NCBI GenBank assembly: GCA_945910005.1
Contig: OX246741.1
Span: forward strand, 7,258,611-7,322,610
Length of the DNA: 64,000 bases
From: Isoperla grammatica
Lineage: Eukaryota; Arthropoda; Insecta; Plecoptera; Perlodidae
Reading direction: 5' to 3'
In this document: positions 48,440 to 60,621 of the stretch, one piece after another
Numbering within the stretch: position 1 is the stretch's first letter
How the letters are laid out: each line of letters begins with the position of its first letter
The notes under the pieces: model-generated
Seen by the model: only the letters and a program-made list of their open reading frames with translations
What the model was told of the DNA's origin: nothing
The model's database searches: none
Program-made: the position numbers and the translations under genes

Positions 48440-51180
48440 TGTATTTCAGGAACTGTTTTACATAGACGGAACTCGAAGCAACAACTTATATACCGGTAAA
48501 AATGTATTTATAATTTAACATGTTTTAATTTGAAGTATTTATTTATACTAGTTTCCATGTTCGGTTTTTTATTTTGTTTATTTATATAAAAAGAGTGTTC
48601 TCTACAGCTACCGCACGATGTTGTATTTTCATGAATACATTTAATTATAATAAACATAATCATTAAAATCTCGGGGTGAAACTATCAAGGCATGTCAAAA
48701 TTTGTTTATATATTTTATAGTTTCATTAAATTACTTTTGTTTGAATTATGAGTCGTGCCATCCCGAATATCTGTGTCGATTTTCAAGGCCGTGTCTGAAA
48801 CAAAGGGTAAGAAATGCTATAGAAATATTACATCCGTATCATTCAGATTATAACAGAAACATGAAACTACCCTAGAACCAGTCAGTCGCGGTATAGACTA
48901 CTTGATTAAGGGTTGAATGAATAAGCTTCCACCATATAATATGTTCTGTATCTACCATACTTGCACGACACATGGTACCAATATTTTGGCAACTTGGAAG
49001 GAGAGAGAGAGAAGATGCACCAAAACAACACATTTCAACACTGTTGTCCTGATACACCTTAGGCTGTGTTTTGTTTTTGTAAACTTGTTATTCTTTCCAA
49101 AGTTATTATAGGTGTTGTTTCTAACGACTTTATATTTCTACTTCCGCGCTTTGTTTAAATTGTTGACTGTTTGAAGAGCTATAGCCCGACAAGAAAAAAT
49201 TATCTGATCCAACTTCAAGTATAAATTACACGTTAATCAATTGGAACCAATAGAAATCAAGGTTGTAATGGTGGAACTACTGACGTCATTGCTGTCTGCA
49301 AAGCTGAAGAATGTATGAATGAATGTATGCGGAAGGTGTAAGATTAATGTAAACACGGGCGTTGTGAAAAGTAATTATAGAAGTGCATTAAATTAGAACC
49401 ATAGCGATCAAACTTCCAGGCGTTAAAGGTTGACTGTTTGTATTCTAATGTATAACCTGTGCGTGCAAGGTTGTATGGCATACTCTCAGACATTAATTAC
49501 ATACCCTTAAAAGGTAATGTCTCTATTCATGACGGTAAATATGCAAGTATACCTACACTGCATTTCAATTATGATCAGTTTGTTAAACGACCACCACCTA
49601 AAAACTTGTTTCTCGTACAAGCTTTTATGCGCATAATTCCAATTCTATTTTAGAGTGTTGTTCTTGAAGATTTAGAGATCGCAGTGATAAGATATAAACT
49701 AGAACGAAGTCACAGCTTTCCAGTTGATTTTAGGTTGAAAGCAATGATTGCAATGAATAATATATTGCAGTGGCTCTAAACGAAGATACAAAAGATGATA
49801 AAAATCGATTTTTGAAATTAGTACAAAGAATATTTCAGCAGAAATTATAGATTTTAAGCTCGTAGGTATGTAGAGAAAAAATGTGTGTATAACTTAAACC
49901 AAAAACATGTTATTAATTTAAAAAAATACTGTATCGTGGTATCTGGTAGATATCCATGTCTTGGACAGATTATTGTCTTTGTGTCAAAAAGATGACGACT
50001 TCACGCTCTATTGCATATAGAGGACGGTGAATGTACTGCGTAGTGCGTAGTATCCACAATGTACTGTCTTTGTCACGTGCTTGTTTCTAAGGTCGAGGTG
50101 GTTGACAATGACATAGGAAGCGCACATCTTCTAGTTTGCACGTCCCAAGCTAGTGGCCTTGCGCAGTTACCATAATAGCTACGCGGTTTTGTCTTATCGT
50201 TTCAAATACCTTGAGGATCGGCGGTGTTAAGTTATTTTTTCCTGTTTTACTTTATCCAGTCATTTGCGGTGCACATAAATTATGCTTGTGGTACCACGTC
50301 ATATTATAATGTATTACAAGGTATCATATCCCGAGCAATAAATTAACATTTTACTTTGATAAATCCACATATTTTTGTGTAATGGATTGATTACATTCCT
50401 TTATTTAACATTTTTATGATGAGCATTTATATGGAGACAGTATATTCAAATATGTCTCCTTTATTCTTGCTTGCTGAAAACGTTGAGCACAATCCAATTT
50501 GAAATCGTATTGATTAATGTATCAAAGCCATCATTATTTCTTTAAATAAGTGCATTATTATATATGGGGTGGAATCTAATAGCTATTCAAAACTAAAATG
50601 CAAAAGAATCCTGATGAATTAAACGTGTGTTTGAATGTTCGATACTTTATAGCTTTTAAATTATGTATCAAAGCATTTTAAAATTAAAGCATGACAAACA
50701 GTGCAACATATTTATTATTATCTGTTTCATTGAAAAATAATGATGCATGTCCAATAAAAAGTTGATTCATATGTCATCAATACGACAGGATACAAATGCT
50801 GGTGACAACGTTGCTACTCGTTAGCCAATAAGCATCTAGGCGAAGTGTATCGTGGTTCCCATGGCAAAGCATGTTGTGCAACTACTGCAAGCGATCGCTC
50901 TGGCTTGTTAACTGCACTTCCCACTTACACACGTCAGATGATACTCATTATGACGTCATATGTAATACAAGTAAATTGATGTAGGCCTACCGTTTAAGAT
51001 AAGACTAATTAGGATGTTAAAGTTGTGTACTCTTGGTAGGCCCGCTACATGCATTATCGTCTGTAACTCAAACGAATTAGCAAGTTACCTAAAGGAATTT
51101 ACATAACTGAGTAGACGGGCAAAGTGAAAAATCTATTCTTACTTTGTGTTCGGCGCAGTGGCGATAGCGAATAAACAAGA
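48440..51180. other. AT-rich DNA, no gene seen
   Basis: No supported exon on either strand; only short open frames of AT-rich composition. Confidence 0.5.
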
Positions 51181-51818
51181 CTACGTATCTTACTGTTTGT
51201 ATTGGATCCATGATACAATGCACTCAGTTGTGGTTTTATCCAGATACAACGCACTCAGTTGTGGTTTTACTGCATGTCTGTTCAACAAAAAATCTAGAAA
51301 TTTGATGTAAACTGCTTTCTTCGTCTCTTGAAGTTCTAGCAGACTATCAGAGTCACTCTGGGCCAAATTCTTCCCCGGGCCCAAGCGGGGATAAATAATA
51401 TTGATGGCAGACTATAACTGTTGCCATCCTGTTTTACAAATCTAGAAATATTTTTTCTTTTTCAGTAAACCCATGAAATCGCAATACGTCAGTGTATTCG
51501 GAATGTCTATAATCCTTCTTTGGGAAAACCTTATCATAATCAATAATACGTCACACGACACATTCTCATAATAAATTGCGTCCAACCATCACTGTGATTC
51601 ACGTGTGACGACACCTTACAGCTTCTATGAATTATCCCATCACATATACTATCATGCAGGCCAGGGTACGCAATCAGTTGTAAAGCGTTAGATAGAGATG
51701 ATAGTGCCACACCACACTACTTATAGGGAGGTTGCTGGTTCGATCTTAATCGATATTCCTGACTGGAGGTATTTTACAAAGTCATAACACGAGCACTGTG
51801 ATTGAGCTCTTCACCTAA

Positions 51819-51990
51819 GGTCCGAATTCACCAAACTTTTTAATCAGCCGATTTACTAATCGCGGATTAGTTACCATGGTTTCAACAAACATTGCATACA
51901 AAATGCATGGTGTCTTCTATCGGGCGCCATTTTTGATCGCCGATTAACAGAAAATCGCCGGATTAAAGTTTGGCGAAACTGGCCCTAAGG
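51819..51990. mobile_element. Inverted-repeat MITE
   Basis: AAGGTCCGAATTCACCAAAC and its imperfect mirror ending AGTTTGGCGAAACTGGCCCT; inner parts ATCAGCCGATTT/AATCGCCGGATT also pair. A diverged relative without a good right end lies at 54345-54500. Confidence 0.7.
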
Positions 51991-52759
51991 GGATTAGATG
52001 TAAAGTTTATTGAACCGTACAACAAGCATTTTTATTCCCATGTAACATATTTTGTATGTTTATTTATCAACAATCAACAAGAATGATATATTAACAAAAC
52101 AATTTTAGAAGCAACCAAATTACAACGTTTTCCCCCTTCAATACAAACACATGTATACTTACATTGCTTTCTCAGAGTTAGTAAGCAATTTGAATGTATA
52201 TACATTCTAGCATACACGTTCTCTCACAGCATATAGATTTTCAGTTATGCACTACACGAATAATACCATACAAATATATTCAATGTCAGTCCTATTCACT
52301 TATGAGACAGTATTCACGATGAAGGACAACATGAATGATGTATTGTTACTGATATTAGATCATGTATGGATGAATCTTGCACAACCTCAAATCATCACTG
52401 GGTGGACGCCCTAGTCTGCTGTACAAGTTACTATTGGCGGGAAAATGCCCTTCGGAACGCGATGTGCCATGGGTGCTATTTAGTATTTTCACACTTGTTC
52501 CTTGACGGAGACGTTACATGGACATTAACGATGGCCCTGAGCTAGATATACAATACAAGCGATCATAATTACGTAGATAGTGAGACGCACATCTTAAACG
52601 CTTCAATAGATATCAACAGAAAAAGCTTCTCGGAAATGGGGCAAATTTTTTCTTTATCGTCCGATTGAATTGATAGCTTTGTGTGTGTGAGTGTGCGAGT
52701 GTATATAGTATAGAGTGAATCATATTGCGAGCGATTACAAGTGTGAGCGTACATCTTCT

Positions 52760-52894
52760 CGGCTGTGGTTCGGGACAAGGCGACGTTTAGCCCACACGGT
52801 TAGGAAGCCGAGAGCGGATACCCGATACCGCTGACCGCTGACCGCACGGGTCCGGCCCAAGACGGAGACGTTGCTGGAGTTGGAGGACAGTCAG
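52760..52894 (+). other. Possible non-coding exon before a good donor
   Basis: CpG-richer stretch ending GGACAGTCAG|gtacgt, directly upstream of the tandem repeat at 52900-53495. No ATG frame of note. Only the donor and composition support it. Confidence 0.22.
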
Positions 52895-52899
52895 GTACG

Positions 52900-53495
52900 T
52901 CGCAACGCAAGTGAACACTAGGCTCTATCCTACACTGGGTGCTAGAGTCTAGCGTGTGTTGTGTGTGTCCAACCCTACACGAGGGTAGTTGGGTGCAAGA
53001 CAAGTGAACACTAGGCTCTATAGAGTGCGTGTGCCCACCCTACACGAGGCTTGTTGGGTGCAAGTCGGGTGAACACTAGACTCTACCCTACACTGGGTGC
53101 TAGTCAAGTTAGCGTGTGTTGTTTGTGTCCAACCCTACACGAGGGTTGTTGGGTGCAAGACAAGTGAACACTAGACTCTATGGCGTGCGTGCATCCACCC
53201 TACACTGGGTGCTAGGCAAGGCTAGCGTGTGTTGTGTGTGTCCAACCCTACACGAGGGTTGTTGGGTGCAAGTCGAGTGAACACTAGACTCTAGCGTGTT
53301 TGCGTGTGTCCACTCCTACACGAGGTTTGTTGGGTGCTAGGCAAGTGAACACTTGACTCTTACGTGTGCTGTGTGTGCACCCTACTCGAGGGTAGTTGGT
53401 TGCAAGTCAAGTGAGCACTAGAGTCTATACCGAGTGTGTGTCTACCCCAACACGAGGGTTGTTCGGTGCACGGCAAGTGAACACTCCTGCCCTAA
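52900..53495 (+). repeat. Irregular tandem repeat, about eight copies
   Basis: Units of about 65-115 bp built from GTGAACACTAGACTCTA, TGTGTGTCCAACCCTACACG and AGGGTTGTTGGGTGCAAG in varying combinations. It ends just before the candidate exon at 53507. Confidence 0.85.
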
Positions 53496-53506
53496 GCGAG
53501 GGCGCG

Positions 53507-53564
53507 ATGGAGGCGGTGGAGCTTCGAGCGTTCAAGCAACGCAAGTACTCGGAAAGAAGCGAAG
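53507..53564 (+). CDS. Candidate alternative first coding exon (starts MEAVELRAFKQRKY)
   Basis: ATG at 53507 opens 19 codons ending SERSE plus one base at donor GAAG|gtattg (a weaker donor), phase 1. The leader is the tandem repeat region. Joined to the acceptor at 60340 it would read ...SE-VNANK-MSTSKEAE in frame. The phase agreement is shared with two other candidate first exons. Confidence 0.33.
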
Positions 53565-54344
53565 GTATTGACGATGGATGGGGGTTTGGTTTGGTTTGGA
53601 AGAAGAAGACGGCTGCTCATTCATGCTCAGTAAACAACACGTTTTCGGGAATTATATGAATATTTTCGTACTCTATAAAAAGAACTTGAAATACTTGTAC
53701 AAATAACGGTTTTTGATTTTTCTTTCTATGACGAAGCAACGAGACTTACAAGTGTAAATATTAGCAAAGAAGCGTTTACTCTTAAAAAGGAATTCCAGAG
53801 TATGGGCTGCTTTAATTGTCTCATATTTCAATCATAATTAGGGTATATCTGACGAAACAAATGAAAGAGTAAGGGGTGGGAAAAACGAGCATATTTTTCC
53901 GCCCTCGAAAGATCGGTGTCTCCACCGTACTGTAGTGCCTTTTAACGTTAACTTCAGGGTGGTGGGGGGGAGGGGGGTGTCTAATGGCCGTTTAAATTAC
54001 TCAATCCCAGCGTCTCTCTTGTTCAGTCAGCATTGCAGGTGCCAAGAATCGATCCACATAATATGTAGCTCGTTAAACCCCGCTTACTTTAGACTCCTTT
54101 ATCCCCTTTGTATGGTTCTCATCACGGTCTCCTAAATCTCCACGTACAACAATGCACAACAATTCATTAAATATAGTTTTCAAATGTTATATCAAAGTGC
54201 ATTGAAGCACAAGATCAACATCTATTAATCTTCATTTGACATTTTTATGTGTTGTATATTGTTGTTAGCTGAAGATTTAGATGAGCGTGATGATAATCAT
54301 ACAACGGAATGGGTCGTCTAGAGATAGTTTTTAAAATGGTCTAT

Positions 54345-54500
54345 CAGGTCTGAATTCACTAAATTTTGTTAATCCCAGATTTGATAATCTCGGCGTGGTT
54401 ATCATAGTTTCAACAAACTAAACTAAATTCATGGTTTTATGCACTATGTGTGTTAGAAGAGAAATTTTCGGATTACAAAGTATATTAATTAATCCAGAGG
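54345..54500. mobile_element. Diverged relative of the 51819-51990 MITE
   Basis: AGGTCTGAATTCACTAAATT, TTAATCCCAGATTTGATAAT and GGTTATCATAGTTTCAACAA follow the same order as at 51819. The right end is only weakly mirrored. Confidence 0.5.
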
Positions 54501-55145
54501 TTAAATGTTTAGACTAACTGATCCTACAAGTGAGAAAAAAATTAAATATGCAATATTTCAAATGACGCCTTTTCATGTCCTACTGCTAAGTATCTGTGTC
54601 CGCACATATTTCAAGTCTTATCTTAACTTGTTGCTCATCCTGTTGTTAAATGTCGCGACCACACGCAAGTCCTCGTTGCATGCGTGCACAAACTGTGCTG
54701 GCGTTCATTACAGCTGGATCGGCGTAACCTAGCAACAAGAAAGCGCATCGCCTTAGCGTGGTCTGTCTTGGCACCTCGCTATGAAAATCTAACGTTATTT
54801 TATAGATGTCTTGAAAACACTTGAAGATATTGAAAAAGTGATTCTACCCAAATATTTGGCTTTGACCAGGTACACAAGGAGTTTTAAAAATTTCAAAATA
54901 TTGAAAATGTTGATTTATTTATTTCTGTTTTTAATAAAAATAATATACAATTAATGAATTACAGATTTAACAATCGCACCAATTATAATATTTAAAAGTT
55001 TAAAAAAATTCAATTGTTTAGCTGTTTCAAAACGAAATATTTAGTTAGAATCACTTTTTCTGTATCTTGAAGCGTTCCCAAGATATGAATAAAATAACGT
55101 TACATAGCGTGGCCGGCCTAACATTGCGAGGTGACGTCCAAAACT

Positions 55146-55386
55146 GCAGCAAATTGTCATGTTTTAATTATATCTCAACAATGGAGCTCGAAATCGAAAA
55201 TCTGAAAAATAAGGATGCCGTGGTTTGGTAAGCTCTACAAACCGAATGATAAATATACTTAACATTATAATCAGTATATTTATCATTCGGTTTGTAGGGA
55301 TTACCAAACCACAGCATCCTTATTTTTCAGATTTTCGATTTCAAGCTCCATTCTTGAGATATAATTAAAACATGACAATTTGCTGC
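55146..55386. mobile_element. Near-perfect 241-bp palindrome
   Basis: GCAGCAAATTGTCATGTTTT at 55146 is mirrored exactly at 55386, and the two arms (about 115 bp each) differ at only about six or seven positions by eye; the spacer is a few bases near 55262-55272. No open frame of note. It could be a young MITE or a foldback element. Transcribed, it would form a long double-stranded hairpin. Confidence 0.9.
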
Positions 55387-55389
55387 CGG

Positions 55390-57770
55390 TATCCTTCGCT
55401 CTTAAGTATAAGTCCACCCGTTAGCAGTAGCGCGCGCTAAATGTGGATGTAAATGCTTAGTGACCACACGGAAGAAACCCATTACTTCTCGGTCACAGAA
55501 TGGTTTACGTCACATTTTAGCATATTGCGCCCCCCTGTGACATAGTTGCATAGCTTGAGAGGGCGTGGGTCGATTCCTGTCGACCACAGCAAGGTTGGCG
55601 GTAAGAGAGGAATGTGGTATTAAACCCTTGGACAGTTATTCTCCACTATATCAATACGCATAGCATACGCATCTTATCATAAAATTAATATATGTATAAT
55701 TATTATCATCCTAGTTATAGCTATAGTAAAACGGAATTAACAGTGCTACATGCGTGTATATGTATGTATTTGTACAAATGATACAATTTTGATTAATTAC
55801 TACCATTATATTATTTAAACGTTATTTTCAATGGTTAAGTTAAAAATTGATTATGAAATGTATTACGTTGTGTATTGAATGATATTTATGTCATGTATAT
55901 TTAACGGGTACTTTGTATTTATTGATATAGGTAATGCTACGTTTTTCAATGGTAAGTGAAGGTGTCTCATTCAATGGGGCTCATATGCTATTACAACAAC
56001 AAAATTAACAAATACATAGCGTGTATATTTAATTAACAGCATGAATACAGATTATATTAAAATACCCCCTTTGCTTTTATAGATAGTAGTGCTTTTATAG
56101 AAAAAAACTTTCAGTTAGTTCTAGAAATAGAACATCGAAATTAAAAGAATCATCATAATTTCATAACTTTACATGAAGTAATTCGTACAGAGCATTACTT
56201 ACATTCACTACAGCACCACCAGACAAATAAATTCAAACTTTTTCATCCATAATTGCATTCAAGTACTTAACCATTTCACTGCATACACGTTTTAGTAAAA
56301 TGCAAATGCGCTTATACAGAAAGCCGAGACCGCAGAAGGCCGACCGCTAATATTTCGAACAAATCGACAAAGCGGAATGCGGAACAGGCGAATATTATTA
56401 CAAAATATTAACATACAGCGTGATAATGCTTATGCTTTTAGACATGAATCTGTATTATGTTTTATTCGTATTCAAAACTACGCTCGTAATACAAACTTAT
56501 ATAAGAGTAAAGAAACTTTTTAGACGGAAACTTATTTGCCGCATCTTTCATTTAAATTACACCATTACATCACAATGCTATAATAAAAACGTAATTATGA
56601 ACTCCACGGTTTTGTATCCTATTAGATAAGAGTGATTCTTATCTGTCTTTTATTTTAGTTGAGGAACTGCTTCGTCTTAGGCCTACATTGTGGCCTTGTT
56701 ACTAATAATATAGAGCTCTGCACGTAACATTAAGTTTTGAATGACGTATTCGCTTACGTTGCCGGAACCTTTCACGCTCATTTTATTAACATAGGTTAGT
56801 TAAACGTACACTATACCAGTTATTTGGTTGTGAGATACGCATGGGTAACAGTGTTTAAGTTAAAGCTGTTTTAAATGCATACTTGTCTACATTTGCCAGC
56901 TTTTGATATTTATAGTTAGGCCTAGTTGCTGATCCACCAAGATTTGCTCTGTTTTCCCCGAATAACAAAAAAAACGGTAAAATAGATGTCCACACAACGT
57001 TCAGTAATTAAAATGTAAACAGCACCAATGGGCATCACGCGAGATTTACAACATTGTTTCATTGTTCAAAATAGTTGTACAAAGAGGGACACGAGCTAAA
57101 ACCTGGTGTGCACCCTGCAGCGGGGGAATCGTAAGAACAGTTCAAATTATACAGCGTGCCGAAGCGCCCACTCCAAGAGTTCGGGCCTGTCGGGCGTGAT
57201 AACGCGTAGCCCGACCAATTTACGGGACGCTTAAAATAGACGACCGGACAAACTGAGCGCTTTACTGTACACATATCCATAAATAAACGGGCAGTTTTCT
57301 ATTTCTGTATCAATCCAATAATTTGGAATTAATAAACTACAGAAATGACAATCTTAACAATTATAATAGCATTTAAAAAAAACTCATTGTTCCCTTGTGC
57401 AAAACCAAATTCCAAAATTTCGTATAGTAATCACGTTGCCAATATCTGGTATCGCTCACTCGTCGATGATGTTCGGAGCCTGCAGGGTTGGTTTAGTCGC
57501 TTTAAATTAAAGTCCCCCACTGAAAATCAGTCTTGTTACTGATTGGGTAGACTTAAAATGTGAATTTATTTAATAGGGTTCTCACAATATCGATAAAATA
57601 CATTTTAATTTGCGCATGGTCTATTACTGCGGTTACCCATTACCGTTAAGGTTAATGATTATCGTGTGAACCTGACATTACCCGATCATCCAAAGAACAA
57701 CTCCTCGCCCGAGTGGTGCCAACCAACCCAACAAAACTGTGAAATAGTATAACAAAACTTTCACGATTGA
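55390..57770. other. AT-rich DNA, no gene seen
   Basis: No supported exon. A GC-richer patch at 57090-57260 contains a short hairpin (GTCGGGC...GCCCGAC, 57188-57215) and a minus-strand open stretch I do not recognise. Confidence 0.4.
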
Positions 57771-57799
57771 TATTAATTTCCCAGCACGTTGTCTTAGCG

Positions 57800-57979
57800 T
57801 TCTGCGTGACGCAACGCGCGACGTCCTATTGGCTGGAAGAAGCGCGCGTTAGAAAGCGAGAGCGCGGCGCGTCAGGGAAAGTGGGGGACTTACTGGCTCA
57901 TTGTGTCTCCGTCGAGTGTCGAACCAGGGTCCGTTGTGTACGCGTGAGTGTTTACAGCCCGCAGGCTCGTCCTAGCACT
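57800..57979 (+). promoter_or_regulatory. Probable promoter and non-coding first exon of the plus-strand SLC22 gene
   Basis: CpG-rich island with an inverted CCAAT box (ATTGG, 57828-57832), a possible TCATT initiator (57898-57902) and a strong donor (AGCACT|gtgagt, exon edge 57979). The next plus-strand acceptor is at 60340, 14 nt before the transporter's ATG, so this is the closest sensible 5'-UTR exon. Confidence 0.5.
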
Positions 57980-58824
57980 GTGAGTAATTAGTGTCTGAAA
58001 TATAATGTAACGGCACATTAGACTTGTTAAAGGTATAATTAATTATACCTATATAAGTGCCTTGGCGGGTAGGTGCTAGATTTGGAAGGTTGTTGGTTCG
58101 ATTTCCGCCACCGGCAATCGTGTGAAGGTTGCTTACAAGGATTTTCGCATTACATACAAAAGTGGTCTAGTTTAAGCACAATTCGAATCTGGGGGTCGAT
58201 GTTTTGCCGAGTATCTCAGAAATAACGCAGAACCTTTTACTCAAGATTGAGACTGTATTCTGTGAAGTAAAATGTGTAAACACGTCTCTCTATCCACGTG
58301 ACTTGGTATATATTTTTATTAGTGTGTACAATTTACTTTAATTGTATCAAATTATGTCGACGAGTTAACATTAAGAACTTGCATTCCATTCTTGAAACAG
58401 TTAAATCACTAAGAAATTTAGTTACGTTACATTTTTTCTTACATACCTCGGTTCACTTAGTTACGCTAACTGATTTTTTAGTGAATGCGGAACATTACAC
58501 AATGTTAGCTATTATATGCAACGTTGTGTTGTCAGATATCATCGTAACGCTTGCACTATAGTTCAGAAGACCTAGTCTGTGTCGGGAATCGAACTATGAG
58601 CACTGTAGAAAAATTAAACCTACTAGCCCAAAAATGTGTATGTTTAGATGATTAGCCACTAAATCTATGCAAACCTTCAGGTTAGCATAGAATAATACAA
58701 GTCTGACCAATCAGAGAAACGAGTGCTGGCAGTAACAATAATACTTAACCGTAGGAAAACATGTTATAGGGTGCACACCAGCTTTACCTAATGTGCCCCT
58801 CTTCAAGTTACTATACACTATGTT

Positions 58825-59010
58825 TGGATCGTTGATAGTTGGAAGGATTGTCAGAGGGCTATCAGTAGGACTCAATCCCATAAATCGCCTTTACGACTGA
58901 GGAAAAAAACTCGTAATAAACTTCAGTGAGTATTACCAGTGGCCGGAATCGAACCGGCGATCTCCCGAAGTAGTCTCACGTTTACCTCTGAGCTATACCT
59001 CTATATCGGT
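58825..59010 (-). mobile_element. tRNA-headed SINE copy, well preserved
   Basis: On the minus strand: TAGCTCAGAGGTAAACGTGA (A-box-like) and CCGGTTCGATTCCGG (B box), then ACTGAAGTTTATTACGAG, TTCCTCAGTCGTAAAGGCG and the tail CCTTCCAACTATC. Confidence 0.8.
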
Positions 59011-59190
59011 GCGCTGGCAATGAACGCACATCCCTAATATTTGTAGGCTATGCCTCTATACTGGATGTATTAGTTTCTCTATTGGTATAGAGGTATATAC
59101 CTCTATTGGTGCGCTGGTAATGAACACACATCCCTAACAATTGTAGGCTTTGCCTCTATATTGTATGTATTAGTTTATAACCTCGACCCC
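59003..59190 (+). repeat. Tandem duplication, about 101 bp, at a SINE end
   Basis: TCGGTGCGCTGGCAATGAAC and TTGGTGCGCTGGTAATGAAC, each followed by ACACATCCCTAA, TTGTAGGCT, TGCCTCTATA and TGTATTAGTTT. As at 35285, a duplication adjoins the tRNA-like head of a SINE. Confidence 0.85.
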
Positions 59191-60340
59191 GGACATTTCA
59201 CAGACGAATTGTTAAGAATATGATGAGGACTTCCGTGTCCTGTCTTTCACTGGTATCAGCAAGATAACGCGAACACAGGATATCTAGATGAATCATACAG
59301 CTTAACACAAGCTGTGTGGTTGTTTCGCTGACAAAAAGCAATTTGCCAGTCTTATTGCCGTTCTACTCTGTCAGCTACCATGAAGACTTTCTCATTTCAA
59401 AATAATTGAAAATGTTCAGTAATCGCACGTTTATTTTATCACACTTTGGATGCAATCGGTTGACATCGATTTCTGGAGAGTCAAGCTTGACGAAAATGCA
59501 ACAATCAATTTTAGTGGCGTAACTGTGTTTTTTTTTGGGGGGGAGGGGTTAGGGTAGATAAGGAACTAACAGCAGGGGGGCTATTTCTGAATGTTGTGAC
59601 AGTGTCACAACTCACTTTTTGTGATATCTACGTAATTATCACTTGTTACTGGTTGGGTGCTATTCAATCAATCAATAGCAAGCTCCTGATGGCAAATTCC
59701 AGAAGAAGTTCAGTTCCTGCTGTTACCAACCTATAAAAGTATTTGATTTTACATTAATTAACATGTCTTCTTTTCGTGTTCTGCAAAATGTCTAGTCATT
59801 ATAACCGTCAAATTTATTTTAACCAGTTGTAATAAAAATAAAACACAATGACGACGATTGTTTTAAACGAGATTTTATAATAGTATCGGCCGCGGTATTA
59901 TGAGCCTAGGATACATATCTAGAAGGCTACTAGCTTGTTTCCACCATGGCAACAACAATGGGAAGTCCTGTTGCCATAGTGATTAAAGAAGTTAGTGTAG
60001 CTTACCCGGTGTTATGATCGCCTGTTACGAAAACACAGAGAGAACTTGGACCTGTTCTACCCCGGCCCCAGACGTTATTACCAGGTGCGCAGTCGAGTTT
60101 GTTTGGAAAATGTGAAGAATTTGTTTTTCTTATGGAAAACAGCGAATTGTAATAAAAGTTCCATAGCAACCAAGTAATCCGGGCCCAAGTGATACATAAC
60201 TGAGCGGTGTATAATGAGGATCACCAAAGCGTAAAATTATCTCTATATTGTCATTATTTTCGCTTGGGCAGAATAATGTACAGTCATAAGTAGTTACGAT
60301 GTTGAAAGTAAATAATAACGAGTGTGTTTCTGTGTTACAG

Positions 60341-60621
60341 TAAACGCAAACAAAATGTCTACGAGCAAAGAGGCCGAAGCGGCGCAGGCGCAGAAGACGG
60401 AAGAAGACGACCCCATATCGCAGGTGATCGGAGAGTTCGGTCCGTGGCAGCTTCGCTTGACCTTCCTTCTCTCGCTGTTCAACTTTCCGTGCACGTGGCA
60501 CATCTTCGCGACCACCTTCCAGGCGCCAAGCATCGACTTCTGGTGCGCTAGGCCGCCTAACCTCGCTGGCTTGAGCGTCGCGGCCTGGCAGAACCTCAGC
60601 CACCCCACCACCACGCTACCG
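60341..60621 (+). CDS. Second SLC22-type transporter, first recognised coding exon
   Basis: Acceptor gtttctgtgttacag, then 14 nt and ATG at 60355; 89 codons to donor CTACCG|gtaact, phase 0. It starts MSTSKEAEAAQAQKTEEDD, then GEFGPWQLRL, a membrane helix (about residues 34-56) and the loop start IDFWCARP with the sequon NLSHPT. The layout and motifs parallel the minus-strand exon at 6370-6594 (GPWQ, DFWCARP, WQNLS), so it is a paralogous SLC22 transporter (MFS, plasma membrane). The remaining exons lie beyond the window. From the acceptor the frame is open in phase 1 (NTA AAC GCA AAC AAA ATG), allowing N-terminal extension by upstream coding exons. Its last 53 nt are the seed of the tandem array that follows. 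Confidence 0.9.

Noticed and set aside
57059..57280. Minus-strand 73-residue frame in a GC-richer patch
   Set aside because: No family resemblance, no splice sites; the composition may reflect a hairpin or regulatory patch.
58950..59005. tRNA gene
   Set aside because: A and B boxes are present but the body is a SINE with the same tail as other copies, and no clean cloverleaf with paired acceptor stem was seen.
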